Shown piece after piece: positions 19,133 through 28,691 of a stretch of DNA of 64,000 nucleotides; position 1 is the first letter of the stretch; each line of letters opens with the position of its first letter. Location: positions 38,594 to 102,593 of the forward strand of contig JAQBNO010000124.1 in assembly GCA_028288485.1 (NCBI GenBank), given 5' to 3'. This DNA comes from Segetibacter sp. Its GTDB lineage: Bacteria > Bacteroidota > Bacteroidia > Chitinophagales > Chitinophagaceae. The notes below the pieces were generated by a model, which made no database searches, was not told the origin of the DNA, and was given only the letters and a program-made list of their open reading frames with translations. The position numbers and the translations under genes are program-made.

Positions 19133-20468
19133 TACTACCATTTTTTTTAATATTGAGAAGCTGCACACAAGGTATATCCTGGCTTTCTTTATAGGATCTC
19201 TTGTGGGTTATAAGCTTATTCCAGTTCCCGTTGTAGCTATCGGTTACATCATTCTCGTTATAACCTGCATTTTCAAATGCGCAAAAGGCGATGTTGACGG
19301 ATTTTTTTCTATAGTTCCCTATATAGTTTATACCGAAATCTTTATGAGGGCGTTTGCCCGCTGGATTCCTTACCTCGGCATAGCGTATTTGTTTATTACT
19401 TGTTTTAGCATCCTTCTGTTTACTACCCGGCGATTGAAAAGGCCGCATACCAATGCAGTGATCTTTTTGATCATGTATACCTTTCTTGAAATTGTTAATA
19501 ATATATATCCGGCTAAGCCGGCAATTACACGACCAATAATAATTCAGTCACTTGGTTTATTGATGCCGGTAGTGTGGGCATCTTACAATGCATTGAAACC
19601 GGTAACTATAAACAGGCTGCTTAACAATGTTAAGGTCGCTTCCGTTTACCTGGCAGGGATCGTTTTCGTTGCCCATATGACCGGTAAAATAAATTACGGG
19701 ATGTTTTCCAATTCTGATTCCAGCAATGGGTTAGCACCGGTTCAATTAAGCGGGTACCTCGGTTTTGGCTGTATATTATTTTTTCTTTCTATCATGAACC
19801 CCGAGGAGTTGGCAAAAAGGGTATTGAATATTACTGTTTTATCTGTTACAGCAACCGTTATGTTGCTTACTTTTTCTCGCGGAGGATTGTATTTTTTGGG
19901 TGCTGAAGTGGCTATTTTCCTGCTCTTTAACAGGGCCAAGTTAGGCAACTATGCAAAGTTGTTGGTTCTTGTTCCGATTGGACTTGGCATTTATGGATAT
20001 GTGGTAACTCAAACGGGTGGAAAAATTGTAGAGCGATATGAACAGAAAGGAACCAGTAACCGCGACGTTTTGGTAAATATTGGCTTTAGGATTTTCGAAA
20101 AACACATGCTTTTTGGGGTAGGAACAGGCAATTATAATACAACGATTGTTAAGGAGAAATTATTTAAAGAAGAATCCGGAGCACATAACGAATATGTAAG
20201 GGCGGCTGCCGAGCACGGTATTTTTGGAATATTCTTTTACTGGGGTTTTCATGTCTTTCTTTTCATGGAAATCTGGGCGAGGCGAGAGCCGCAGAGGCAA
20301 TACGCAATTTACTTTCTATTGTTGTTTTTCCTAATCATCGTGCACAATGGTTTGAAAATTGGTATTCAGCCGTTACTTATTATGTTGGCAGTAGGAACTC
20401 CTTCATTACTTTACAAGATCCCTAAAAATGCTTACGATAAAGAACTCCAGGAAACAAGAGTTGCCTGA
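19125..20468 (+). CDS. O-antigen ligase / polymerase-type membrane protein (Wzy_C domain)
   Basis: A 447-residue polytopic inner-membrane protein with about ten to twelve helices. The conserved extracytoplasmic loop near residues 330-370 (FGVGTGNYN ... GAHNEYVRAAAEHGIFG) is the signature of the WaaL/Wzy ligase-polymerase superfamily, which moves lipid-linked glycan onto lipid A or onto another chain. The apparent start is TTG at 19125, overlapping the previous gene; no nearby ATG fits better. Whether it is polymerase or ligase cannot be decided from sequence alone. Confidence 0.78.
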   Translation: MASTTIFFNIEKLHTRYILAFFIGSLVGYKLIPVPVVAIGYIILVITCIFKCAKGDVDGFFSIVPYIVYTEIFMRAFARWIPYLGIAYLFITCFSILLFTTRRLKRPHTNAVIFLIMYTFLEIVNNIYPAKPAITRPIIIQSLGLLMPVVWASYNALKPVTINRLLNNVKVASVYLAGIVFVAHMTGKINYGMFSNSDSSNGLAPVQLSGYLGFGCILFFLSIMNPEELAKRVLNITVLSVTATVMLLTFSRGGLYFLGAEVAIFLLFNRAKLGNYAKLLVLVPIGLGIYGYVVTQTGGKIVERYEQKGTSNRDVLVNIGFRIFEKHMLFGVGTGNYNTTIVKEKLFKEESGAHNEYVRAAAEHGIFGIFFYWGFHVFLFMEIWARREPQRQYAIYFLLLFFLIIVHNGLKIGIQPLLIMLAVGTPSLLYKIPKNAYDKELQETRVA

Positions 20469-21087
20469 CATATCTGTTTGTCATATGGCTTGTTTTCCCT
20501 CGTCGCTTGCAACAAGATTAGGGAAGAGTTATGTGCAGAAGTCGATGGAGTGGTTTCTTGTTAACCCAAACCGTTTTTTATTTCATATAATTCGCGATGG
20601 CAGGGTAGCAGGTTATTGTGGTGGGTTTAAACCGGTAAAGCCAGGTGATGGAAGTAGCAGCGGTATGTTGCAACACGCTTTCAGCAAGGCCATTAAGGGA
20701 ATTATCTTTAAACCGTGGTTACTACTCCACCCCGAAGTTAGAAGTCACTACCCGTTTCTTTGGCTAAATATAAAACGAAAGATCACCGGGAAAGCAAAGC
20801 CAATTAAGCCGGTTTCTACAGAAAAGCCGTATAAACAATTCGTTGGATTGGTCGTCATCGGCGTACATCCCGATTTTCGCGGAAGTGGTATTGCCCAGGC
20901 GTTGATGGCAGAGTTTGAAAAAAGGGTGCTTGAACTGGAGCAGAATGAATTGGTGCTTTCTGTAAAAAAAGACAATGCCCGCGCCATCAAAGCTTACACA
21001 AATTTTGGTTGGAAAATTAAGGAAGAACAAGACAAAACCTATGTGATGAATAAGTTTCTTGTGAAAGAGCCGGAAAATGCGCGGTAA
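20428..21087 (+). CDS. GNAT-family N-acetyltransferase
   Basis: A 219-residue acetyltransferase. The acetyl-CoA site is in the C-terminal half: GLVVIGVHPDFRGSGIAQALM near residues 145-165 is motif A (V-x4-RGxGIA), and NARAIKAYTNFGWK near 190 is motif B. It starts inside the end of the membrane protein gene (41-bp overlap, different frame). By context it probably acetylates an amino sugar or an attached amino acid in the polysaccharide. The substrate is inferred. Confidence 0.8.
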   Translation: MLTIKNSRKQELPDISVCHMACFPSSLATRLGKSYVQKSMEWFLVNPNRFLFHIIRDGRVAGYCGGFKPVKPGDGSSSGMLQHAFSKAIKGIIFKPWLLLHPEVRSHYPFLWLNIKRKITGKAKPIKPVSTEKPYKQFVGLVVIGVHPDFRGSGIAQALMAEFEKRVLELEQNELVLSVKKDNARAIKAYTNFGWKIKEEQDKTYVMNKFLVKEPENAR

Positions 21088-21216
21088 GAATATGAAATGA
21101 AAAGATGGTTGGACCATCCTTATTCCTTCTTTCTACATTGTCCCCGCCGTGGCGGGGCTTACTTCTACGCTTAGTTTTCTATTCAGCTTTTTTCGCGTTT
21201 GCAGTAGAGCTTGCAG

Positions 21217-22638
21217 ATGCTGAAATTACTCCAATATTATAAAATGTTCCAACAACATATCTATCCTCATCTGCCCGTTTTTTTGCAAAATGTTGCCGTG
21301 TCAGCATACGGCTTGATGTGGAACCGTCGAAGATTTGGAGGAATATTTAATAAAACGTATAATGAATTTGTAGAACGGGAAGTTTTATCTCCTGGTCAAT
21401 GGCAGGCTTACCAAACACAACAGCTAAGAAACCTGCTGTTACATTCTTATAATTCTGTTCCCTACTACACATCTCTTTTACAAAGGGCGGGTTTTACACC
21501 AGGTAAACTTAAAAGATTCGAAACAGACGATGTACCCCAAATTCCTGCATTAGAAAAAGATACCTTACGTCAATTAGGTAAAAGTGAGCTTTTATCTTTT
21601 AAAAGAGAACCGGGAGGATCTTTTTATTCGAGCAGCGGAAGTACCGGAACACCTACCAGTATATTATACTCTTATCAAATGCACCAGAGACTGGCTGCAT
21701 TATACGAAGCACGAATTCGTAAATGGGCAGGAGTGTCGAGGTTTGATTCGAGAGGCATGATTGGGGGCAGAAGAGTTCTTCCTGATGGAATGGCCAGACC
21801 TCCTTATTTTCGTTATAATATCGTAGAAAAGCAAGTATACTTTTCTGCTTATCACATAAGTCCTGCTACCGTTAAGAACTATTTGTATGGTATGCAGAAA
21901 TATAAGATCGACTACATGGTGGGATATGCCATGTCGAATTACATTTTAGCAAGGTTTATAAAAGAAGCAGGACTTGAAGCCCCGGCTATGAAAGCAGTGC
22001 TGACGAGCAGCGAGAAGCTGACACCTCACATGCGTGAACTTATAAGCGAGGTTTACCAATGTAAGACTTATGATGGATGGAGCGGCGTGGAATGGTGCGG
22101 ATTGATTTCAGAAAACGAATTCGGGCAACTATTATTAAGTCCGGACTCGGCCTATGTGGAGATATTGAAACCGGATGGAACACCAGCCAAACCGGGAGAA
22201 GAAGGCGAATTGGTTTGCACCGGCTTTCTGAACTACGACCAGCCTTTAATAAGATACCGCATTGGAGATGTAGTTAGGTTGGCTGCTGACCAGACAACAA
22301 GATGCGGACGGTCGTTCCCGGTAATTGAAGAAATTATTGGCAGAACCGAAGACGTTGTTGTAGGAAAGGATGGTCGCGAAATGGTTCGCTTTCACGGGAT
22401 ATTTGTTAATCTTGAAAATGTAGTGAAGGGGCAAATTGTGCAGGAAGACCTGGACAGGTTCGTAGTAAATGTTCAAACAAATGGACTAACTGAGGAAGAA
22501 AAATCGCTTATTGCAAAACGGATGCAAACGCAGTTGGGCAGTATCAGTTTAAGTATAAACGAAATGAGTAATATCCCCGTGGGGAATAATGGAAAGTTCA
22601 AAGCCGTTATTTCAAAAGTGCACAGGAAAACCGCTTAA
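21217..22638 (+). CDS. CapK-like adenylate-forming ligase (phenylacetate-CoA ligase superfamily)
   Basis: A 473-residue ANL-superfamily protein of the kind found in capsule loci. Motifs: YSSSGSTGTPTS near residue 138 (the phosphate-binding loop), YDGWSGVEWCGLI near 287, and LIRYRIGDV near 345 with the adenylate-binding Asp. The C-terminal lid domain follows. Start chosen at ATG 21217; a TTG two codons earlier is possible. Such proteins may activate an amino or organic acid for attachment to sugar. The neighbouring GNAT and amidotransferase genes fit a decoration role, but the acid is unknown. Confidence 0.75.
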   Translation: MLKLLQYYKMFQQHIYPHLPVFLQNVAVSAYGLMWNRRRFGGIFNKTYNEFVEREVLSPGQWQAYQTQQLRNLLLHSYNSVPYYTSLLQRAGFTPGKLKRFETDDVPQIPALEKDTLRQLGKSELLSFKREPGGSFYSSSGSTGTPTSILYSYQMHQRLAALYEARIRKWAGVSRFDSRGMIGGRRVLPDGMARPPYFRYNIVEKQVYFSAYHISPATVKNYLYGMQKYKIDYMVGYAMSNYILARFIKEAGLEAPAMKAVLTSSEKLTPHMRELISEVYQCKTYDGWSGVEWCGLISENEFGQLLLSPDSAYVEILKPDGTPAKPGEEGELVCTGFLNYDQPLIRYRIGDVVRLAADQTTRCGRSFPVIEEIIGRTEDVVVGKDGREMVRFHGIFVNLENVVKGQIVQEDLDRFVVNVQTNGLTEEEKSLIAKRMQTQLGSISLSINEMSNIPVGNNGKFKAVISKVHRKTA

Positions 22639-22974
22639 TTGTTTGTATCAATATTGTATTCCCCGGGGTGAAACGAGAAAAGCTGGTTCCTGCTTAAGCG
22701 ATTTCACATTTGTGATTGCACGCCCGACCTTTGACGTTAAAAATTTAATGTTCGACCTGTAACGACTGACCTTCGACGTTTCACCTAACGGCAACTCCCA
22801 ATACCTTTCGGTTATCTCGGTACACGTTGTTGCAAAAAGATTTGCCGACGAACGGATTGCGACGCAACTATGACCCTACGAAAATCATCTGTTGGTATTA
22901 AAAATTAGAAAATAATGCATTAATCCAATAACGCTAAAATCAGTAATCAGAATCTACTTCTAAACAACAAGCCT
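22639..22974. other. 336-bp intergenic gap with one repeat copy
   Basis: Contains CGACCTTTGACGTT-like degenerate direct repeats at about 22726-22785 and one divergent copy of the dispersed repeat at 22844-22905. No gene seen. Confidence 0.5.
22844..22905 (+). repeat. 58-bp dispersed repeat, GAACGGATT-head variant
   Basis: GCCGACGAACGGATTGCGAC then GCAACTATG; tail CTGTTGGTATTAAAAA. It shares its unusual head with the copy at 56004, so the two form a sub-branch. Confidence 0.7.
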
Positions 22975-24021
22975 TTGAAACTTTTACCGGAAAAAATTTT
23001 AATTGTCGGGCTATTCCTTTCACGTAAGAATGAAGGTAAGATTATGAGAACCGCTGCGGATCAGCTTGCAGAACTACTGGTAAATAATGGCTTCTCGATA
23101 ATTACTGTTTCAAATATCGTTAACCAGGCAACAAGATTGTTAGATACAATTTTTACCGTTCTTCTCAGGAGTTTTTCTTACCGTATTGCCATTGTTCCTC
23201 TTTATGGCAGTTTCAAAAGCTTTATTTGGGAGAGCATCACTACCCGGATTTTAAAAGTACTTCGAAAAAAGATCGTGATTATTGTCCACGGCGGCAGTAT
23301 TCCCGACAAAATGAAGCGAAATCCGCGCAAGTATATGCGTACACTAAAAATGGCGGACATGGTGGTTTGCCCTTCCAGTTTTTTTGTTACAACCCTCCAG
23401 GAATATGGCATTAAATCGGTATTAATTGAAAATGTTGTCGGCTTGAAGAATTACGATTTCCAGGATAAACCGTCGTTTCGACCCTCGATATTCTGGATGC
23501 GAACACTGGAAGATATTTACAACCCGGAAATGGCCATAAGGGTTGGAGCAATTCTTGCAAAAAAGTACCCGGACTTTAAAATGGTAATGGCAGGGTATGA
23601 CCGCGGTTCTCTTTCTATGGTTAAGGCGTTAGCGACCGACCTTAACGTATTAGATAAGATCGAGTTCCCGGGCTACATAACTAATGAGCAGAAAAATAAA
23701 TACGCCGTTGACTTCGACATCTATATTTGTACAAACCGGATAGATAACGCACCGGTTTCTTTCATCGAGATGATGGCGATGGGACTGCCGATCGTGTCTG
23801 TAAACATTGGAGGGATACCTCATCTTATCAGGAACAATGAGAATGGACTATTAGTAGACCTGGATGATGACGAGAGTATGGCAAATTGTATTATTTCAAT
23901 TGTTGAGCAACCTTTATTAGGAAAGCGACTGGTAGAAAACGGTTTGCAGTTTTCAAAGGAATTTGATGAACAACCGGTTTTGCAAAAATGGAAAAGAGTA
24001 TTTAACGTTCTTAGTAGCTAG
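22975..24021 (+). CDS. Glycosyltransferase family 4
   Basis: A 348-residue GT4-type enzyme. I keep the TTG start at 22975, because KILIVGLFLSRKNEG just after it forms the expected first strand and loop; the first ATG (23044) would cut into it. VIVHGGSIPDKMKRNPRKY is the mid-domain segment, and NAPVSFIEMMAMGLPIVSVNIGG near residue 262 is the donor-site region with the conserved Glu. It ends 20 bp before the second asparagine-synthase gene. Sugar unknown. Confidence 0.8.
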   Translation: MKLLPEKILIVGLFLSRKNEGKIMRTAADQLAELLVNNGFSIITVSNIVNQATRLLDTIFTVLLRSFSYRIAIVPLYGSFKSFIWESITTRILKVLRKKIVIIVHGGSIPDKMKRNPRKYMRTLKMADMVVCPSSFFVTTLQEYGIKSVLIENVVGLKNYDFQDKPSFRPSIFWMRTLEDIYNPEMAIRVGAILAKKYPDFKMVMAGYDRGSLSMVKALATDLNVLDKIEFPGYITNEQKNKYAVDFDIYICTNRIDNAPVSFIEMMAMGLPIVSVNIGGIPHLIRNNENGLLVDLDDDESMANCIISIVEQPLLGKRLVENGLQFSKEFDEQPVLQKWKRVFNVLSS

Positions 24022-24041
24022 CTATAAAAAATATAAGATAG

Positions 24042-25952
24042 ATGTGCGGAATTTCGGGGGTGTTATATTTTGACAGGGATCGGGTAGTGGACCCGGAAAG
24101 GCTAAGACGAATGCGTGACCGGTTAATTCATCGTGGTCCTGATTTTGGGAATTCTTATATAGATGGAAATATTGGTTTGGGTCACCGGAGGCTATCAATT
24201 ATTGATTTATCTGCACAGGGTAACCAGCCGATGTACTCTGCCGACAAAAGATATATCATAGTCTACAACGGCGAAATTTATAACTTCCGGGAACTAAAAG
24301 TAGAACTGTTAAACCACGGCTACTCCTTTCACTCTTCCTGCGATACCGAAATACTGGTAAACCTTTACATTACCTACGGAAGCAGTATGCTCGACAAACT
24401 GAACGGCATGTTTTCGTTTGCCATTTGGGATACCAAAGAAAGAGTTTTATTTGCGGCAAGGGATAGGGTGGGTATCAAACCTTTCTTTTACCTCCTGGAT
24501 AACGAACAGTTCCTTTTTTCTTCTGAACCGAAAGCAATATTCTCTTACGGTTATCCGTTGGCTTTAGAGTATGATAACCTGAACGAATTATTATTATACC
24601 GCTTTACTGCAGGAGAAAATACAGTTTTTAAAGATATAAAAAGGTTACTGCCGGGTCATTCTATTACGGTTGAATCTTCAGGAAAGACAAAGATCAACAG
24701 GTGGTGGAAATTGGCGGATAAAATTGCAGGTCATGAGAAAATCAAGGATCCGTTGGGATGGTTTAAGGCAACCTTAGACAGTAGTATAAAAAACCATTTG
24801 ATCAGCGACGTACCGGTAGGCGTTTTGCTTAGCGGTGGTTTAGACTCAAGTTCAATTTGCGCATCTCTTTTTAAGCAGCAGATTAACGGGATCCAAACGT
24901 TTAATGTTGGATTTTCTAATGTTGAAGATGATGAATCGGCATTGGCAAGGCAAGTATCAAAAAGCTACGATTTCCCTTTCCACAGTATTAATGTGGAGGA
25001 TGAGGACCTTGAAGAAAACCTGGAACTCTCAAATTTCATTAATGATGAACCACCCGTTCATCAAAATGAAGCGCAGATAGTAGCAATATCGAGGTATGCA
25101 AAAAAGTATATTACGGTAATCTTATCAGGAGAGGGGGCAGATGAGTTTTTAGGAGGCTATGTAAGATATAAGCCGATTAAATACCTGTCATATTCAAAGG
25201 GTGTAAAAAGGTTTTTAAAATTTTTACCCGACGGCCTGAAGACAAACCGGGTGATAAAATTAGAACGGTATTTTTCACTTCCTACTACTGACCTGATGTT
25301 AATGATGAATTCGGTGAATAATTTCCCGGAGGAGTTTGACCAAATCGGGATGCATTTAGGTGAGATCCATAATGATTACCGGAAAAAGATTTTGCAGGAG
25401 GCCAGGGAAGTTTACCCCGGAAGTTTGCAGAGGCAGGCTTTATATTTTGACCAGCACACCTACCTGTCTTCTTTAAATGACCGAAATGACAGGTCGACAA
25501 TGGCAGCCTCTCTTGAATGCCGGGTGCCTTTTTTGGATCACCGCCTGATGGAAGGACTGGGAACATTGGAAGATAAATATTTATTCAAAGGCAGGAAAGG
25601 GAAGTATATTTTGAAGAAAGCGTACGAAGACATACTTCCGCCTTCAATATTAAGTCATGAGAAAAAGGGGTTTTCGGTGCCTTGGATGCGTTTTATATTC
25701 AAAAATGAAAATTTACGTGAATTCTGGAACACAATGGAAAAGTCAGACATTTTTCACAACTCCCTGTTCAATGGGATTGATATAGTTAAACTGAAGGAAA
25801 AAGCAGGAAAAGGAGACATTTCCACGCAAATGTTATTGCGCCAGTTTTTCTTCACTTCACTTTGGTGGAAGCAATACCAGGACCGCTTTAAATACGTTTT
25901 GGTTATAACAATTAATGTTTTTTATAAATTTTTGGAAAGTCAGGTATTATGA
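24042..25952 (+). CDS. asnB: Glutamine-dependent asparagine synthase-like amidotransferase (second copy)
   Basis: A 636-residue AsnB-family protein. M-C-G-I-S-G gives the Cys2 glutaminase nucleophile; HRGPDFG and YNGEIYNF are glutamine-site motifs. The PP-loop is LLSGGLDSSS near residue 263, canonical, unlike the first copy, and VILSGEGADEFLGGY is the second ATP motif. The gene overlaps the next, a sugar dehydrogenase of uronic-acid pathways, by 4 bp. That coupling makes amidation of a uronic acid a sensible guess for its role rather than asparagine supply. Confidence 0.87.
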   Translation: MCGISGVLYFDRDRVVDPERLRRMRDRLIHRGPDFGNSYIDGNIGLGHRRLSIIDLSAQGNQPMYSADKRYIIVYNGEIYNFRELKVELLNHGYSFHSSCDTEILVNLYITYGSSMLDKLNGMFSFAIWDTKERVLFAARDRVGIKPFFYLLDNEQFLFSSEPKAIFSYGYPLALEYDNLNELLLYRFTAGENTVFKDIKRLLPGHSITVESSGKTKINRWWKLADKIAGHEKIKDPLGWFKATLDSSIKNHLISDVPVGVLLSGGLDSSSICASLFKQQINGIQTFNVGFSNVEDDESALARQVSKSYDFPFHSINVEDEDLEENLELSNFINDEPPVHQNEAQIVAISRYAKKYITVILSGEGADEFLGGYVRYKPIKYLSYSKGVKRFLKFLPDGLKTNRVIKLERYFSLPTTDLMLMMNSVNNFPEEFDQIGMHLGEIHNDYRKKILQEAREVYPGSLQRQALYFDQHTYLSSLNDRNDRSTMAASLECRVPFLDHRLMEGLGTLEDKYLFKGRKGKYILKKAYEDILPPSILSHEKKGFSVPWMRFIFKNENLREFWNTMEKSDIFHNSLFNGIDIVKLKEKAGKGDISTQMLLRQFFFTSLWWKQYQDRFKYVLVITINVFYKFLESQVL

Positions 25953-26965
25953 ACGATGTAAAGTTTGCGATTGTTGGTTGTGGCAGAATTGCTCAGCGTC
26001 ATGCTGAACACATAAATAAATTGGGTCTTTTAAAAGCCGTTTGTGATATAGACTATAAAAAAGCATGCGACCTTGCAAACAAGTATAATGCTACTCCATA
26101 CCAGTTTGTAGATGAAATGCTGGAGAAGGAAAAGGAAATTTGTGTTGTCGCTGTTTGTACACCCAACGGGTTGCACGCACAACATTCGATAAAAGCGTTA
26201 AATGCGGGTTTTCATGTATTGTGCGAGAAGCCGATGGCCAATAACGTAAACGACTGCGGAGAAATGATAAAGGCCGCAGAGAGAGCTAATAAACGTTTAT
26301 TCGCGATCAAGCAAAACAGGTTCAATCCGCCGGTAGCAGCAGTTAAAGACGCAATCGACAAAGGAATATTAGGCAAAATCTATAGCATACAGCTTAGTTG
26401 TTTCTGGAATCGGAATGATGATTATTATGCAAACTCCTGGAAAGGCACATCCGACCTCGACGGTGGAACGCTCTATACACAGTTCAGTCATTTTATCGAC
26501 CTTTTGTATTGGATGGTGGGTGATGTTAAACGTGCTTATGCATTAACGGCCAACTTCGCTCATAAAGAAACCATTGATTTCGAAGATACAGGGGTGGTTG
26601 CACTCGAGTTTTATAATGGTGCATTAGGAACTATAAATTATACGGTTAACAGCTATAAGAAAAACATGGAAGGTTCCCTTACTTTTTTTGCTGAAAAAGG
26701 TACGGTTAAAATAGGTGGCCAGTATTTGAATGAGCTGGAGTACCAGAATATTGAAGGGTTTGAGTTTAAAGACATACCTGAAGGCAACAAGGCCAATAAT
26801 TATGGCAACTATGTGGGTTCAATGTCGAATCATGATAAGGTATATGAAAACCTGATAGATGTTCTACTGAATGGTAAGTCTATTTCCACCAACTCTTTTG
26901 AGGGATTAAAAACAGTGGAGATTATCGACAAAATTTACCAGTCTTCTAAACAACATTGCATTTAA
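25949..26965 (+). CDS. wlbA: NAD-dependent sugar oxidoreductase (Gfo/Idh/MocA; WlbA/WbpB type)
   Basis: WlbA/WbpB enzymes oxidise C3 of UDP-GlcNAcA so that an aminotransferase can add nitrogen there. This 338-residue protein has the Rossmann start FAIVGCGRIAQRHAEHI, the CEKPMANN motif near residue 92 (Lys for catalysis), and the DLDGGTLYTQFSHFIDLLYW segment near 170, which fits WlbA. It is followed within 3 bp by a hexapeptide acetyltransferase and then a DegT aminotransferase, the order seen in wlbABC/wbpBDE. The C6 dehydrogenase (WbpA) is not in the window. Confidence 0.82.
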   Translation: MNDVKFAIVGCGRIAQRHAEHINKLGLLKAVCDIDYKKACDLANKYNATPYQFVDEMLEKEKEICVVAVCTPNGLHAQHSIKALNAGFHVLCEKPMANNVNDCGEMIKAAERANKRLFAIKQNRFNPPVAAVKDAIDKGILGKIYSIQLSCFWNRNDDYYANSWKGTSDLDGGTLYTQFSHFIDLLYWMVGDVKRAYALTANFAHKETIDFEDTGVVALEFYNGALGTINYTVNSYKKNMEGSLTFFAEKGTVKIGGQYLNELEYQNIEGFEFKDIPEGNKANNYGNYVGSMSNHDKVYENLIDVLLNGKSISTNSFEGLKTVEIIDKIYQSSKQHCI

Positions 26966-26968
26966 AAT

Positions 26969-27430
26969 ATGAAGTATATATCACTGCAGGTAAGTATTCG
27001 TGATGTCGCTTTTGGTGAGAATGTAACCATAATTGAGCCGGTGAACATCTATGGTTGCAGGATTGGAAAAAACTCCTTTGTTGGTCCTTTCACTGAAATC
27101 CAGAAGGAGGTAGTGATAGGCGAAAGGTGTAAAATACAGAGCCATACATTTATCTGTGAACTTGTAACCATCGGCAATAACTGTTTTATTGGCCACGGCG
27201 TTATGTTCGTTAACGACTTGTTTTCAACGGGTGGGCCCGCTATGGGTAACAAAGAGCTTTGGAAGAGCACGACTATAGGCAACAATGTTTCTATTGGCAG
27301 TAACGCCACAATTCTACCTGTAGAAATTTGCGATAATGTTGTAGTGGGCGCAGGGGCAGTCGTTACTAAAAACATTACTAAGTCTGGTATCTATGCCGGT
27401 AATCCTGCAAGATTTTTAAGAGCTATTTAA
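26969..27430 (+). CDS. wlbB: Hexapeptide-repeat N-acetyltransferase (WlbB/WbpD type)
   Basis: WlbB/WbpD N-acetylates the 3-amino group of a UDP-3-amino-uronic acid. At 153 residues it is almost entirely a left-handed beta helix: repeated units such as IGKNSFVGP, IGNNCFIGH and IGNNVSIGSNATILP run from about residue 28 to 135. The end GAVVTKNITKSGIYAGNPAR is typical of the family. Position between a WlbA-like and a WlbC-like gene supports the assignment. Acetyl-CoA is the expected donor. Confidence 0.82.
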   Translation: MKYISLQVSIRDVAFGENVTIIEPVNIYGCRIGKNSFVGPFTEIQKEVVIGERCKIQSHTFICELVTIGNNCFIGHGVMFVNDLFSTGGPAMGNKELWKSTTIGNNVSIGSNATILPVEICDNVVVGAGAVVTKNITKSGIYAGNPARFLRAI

Positions 27431-27533
27431 TTGCCGGGTAGTCCAATAAAAAGTGTAGTGTTTTTTATGGACCCGGCAGTCGAGCTGCACTGCATCACCC
27501 CTCGCGCCTTCGGCGGGAATATTGTGCAGTTCG
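27431..27533 (+). promoter_or_regulatory. Two strong consecutive stem-loops in the leader of the aminotransferase gene
   Basis: First stem: TGCCGGGTAGTCCA (27432-27445) against TGGACCCGGCA (27468-27478), extended by A- and T-runs. Second stem: CGAGCTGCAC (27481-27490) against GTGCAGTTCG (27524-27533), with a small CGCC-TTC-GGCG hairpin inside. No T-run follows either. They may stabilise or attenuate the message; function not shown. Confidence 0.5.
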
Positions 27534-27584
27534 TTGAGCATGCATAACGAAATAATTTACCGATAGAAAGTCTAACTTATCTTA

Positions 27585-28691
27585 ATGAATGTACCTTTTG
27601 TGGACCTGAAAGTCCAATACCAATCTATTAAACCTGACATCGATAAAGCAATCGGGGATGTTATTGCTGAAACTGCCTTTATAGGCGGTAAATATGTAAA
27701 TGAGTTTGAAAAAAAGTTTGCAGAACTGTACGGAGTAAAACATTGTATCAGTTGTGCCAACGGAACCGACAGCTTATACATTTTAATGAAGATGCTGGGT
27801 ATTGGAACCGGTGACGAAGTGATAACCGTCGCCAACAGCTGGATCTCCAGCTCAGAAACAATAACTCAAACAGGAGCGACTCCAGTTTTTGTAGATATAG
27901 ATCAGGTTTATTATTCAATTGACGAAAAGCAAATTGAAAGTAAGATAACAGCCAAGACAAAAGCCATCATACCGGTTCATTTGCACGGACAGATGTGTGA
28001 AATGGATAGCATCCTCGAAATTGCTGCCAAACATAACATTCCTGTGATTGAAGATTGCGCCCAGTCACATTTCTCCGTTTATAAAGGTAAACGTGCGGGC
28101 ACAATGGGAATTGCGGGGTCGTTTAGTTTTTATCCGGGTAAGAATTTGGGTGCTTATGGCGACGCCGGTTGTATTATTACCGATGATGACAAACTTGCCG
28201 AGAATTGCAAACGATATGCAAGGCATGGCGCTCTCATAAAACACCAGCACACCACAGAAGGCGTCAACAGCAGGTTAGATGGTTTGCAGGCGGCAATTCT
28301 TTCAGCCAAACTACCCTATATCCTCGGGTGGACGGCACAGCGCCAGGCAAATGCAAAATATTATGATCGGGTTTTATCTGGCATAAGTCAAATAGTTATT
28401 CCTGAAGTACGGCCAGGAACTGAACATAGTTATCATTTATATGTTGTCAGGGCTGAAAGAAGGGATGAACTTGGTCAATGCCTTAAATCAAAAGGTATTG
28501 AAACTTCAGTTCACTACCCGGTACCTTTGCCTTTTATGAAGGCCTATCAATACCTTCGACATACGGAGCACGATTTCCCTATATCAAATAAATACCAGCA
28601 TCAAATTCTATCTTTACCCTTATATCCTGAATTAAGTAACGAAATGATGGATTACGTAAGTAACACTATCAAAGATTTTTATTCGAAATGA
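27585..28691 (+). CDS. wlbC: PLP-dependent sugar aminotransferase (DegT/DnrJ/EryC1; WlbC/WbpE type)
   Basis: Fold-type I aminotransferase that would convert a 3-keto-uronic acid nucleotide to the 3-amino form, using glutamate. It has 368 residues. VPFVDLKVQYQ at the start is the family opening; CANGTDSLYI near 65 binds PLP phosphate; EDCAQSH near 158 gives the Asp that pairs with the ring nitrogen; SFYPGKNLGAYGDAG near 185 holds the Schiff-base lysine. Its neighbours place it in a wlbABC-type pathway. The stop overlaps the next start by 4 bp. Confidence 0.83.
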   Translation: MNVPFVDLKVQYQSIKPDIDKAIGDVIAETAFIGGKYVNEFEKKFAELYGVKHCISCANGTDSLYILMKMLGIGTGDEVITVANSWISSSETITQTGATPVFVDIDQVYYSIDEKQIESKITAKTKAIIPVHLHGQMCEMDSILEIAAKHNIPVIEDCAQSHFSVYKGKRAGTMGIAGSFSFYPGKNLGAYGDAGCIITDDDKLAENCKRYARHGALIKHQHTTEGVNSRLDGLQAAILSAKLPYILGWTAQRQANAKYYDRVLSGISQIVIPEVRPGTEHSYHLYVVRAERRDELGQCLKSKGIETSVHYPVPLPFMKAYQYLRHTEHDFPISNKYQHQILSLPLYPELSNEMMDYVSNTIKDFYSK

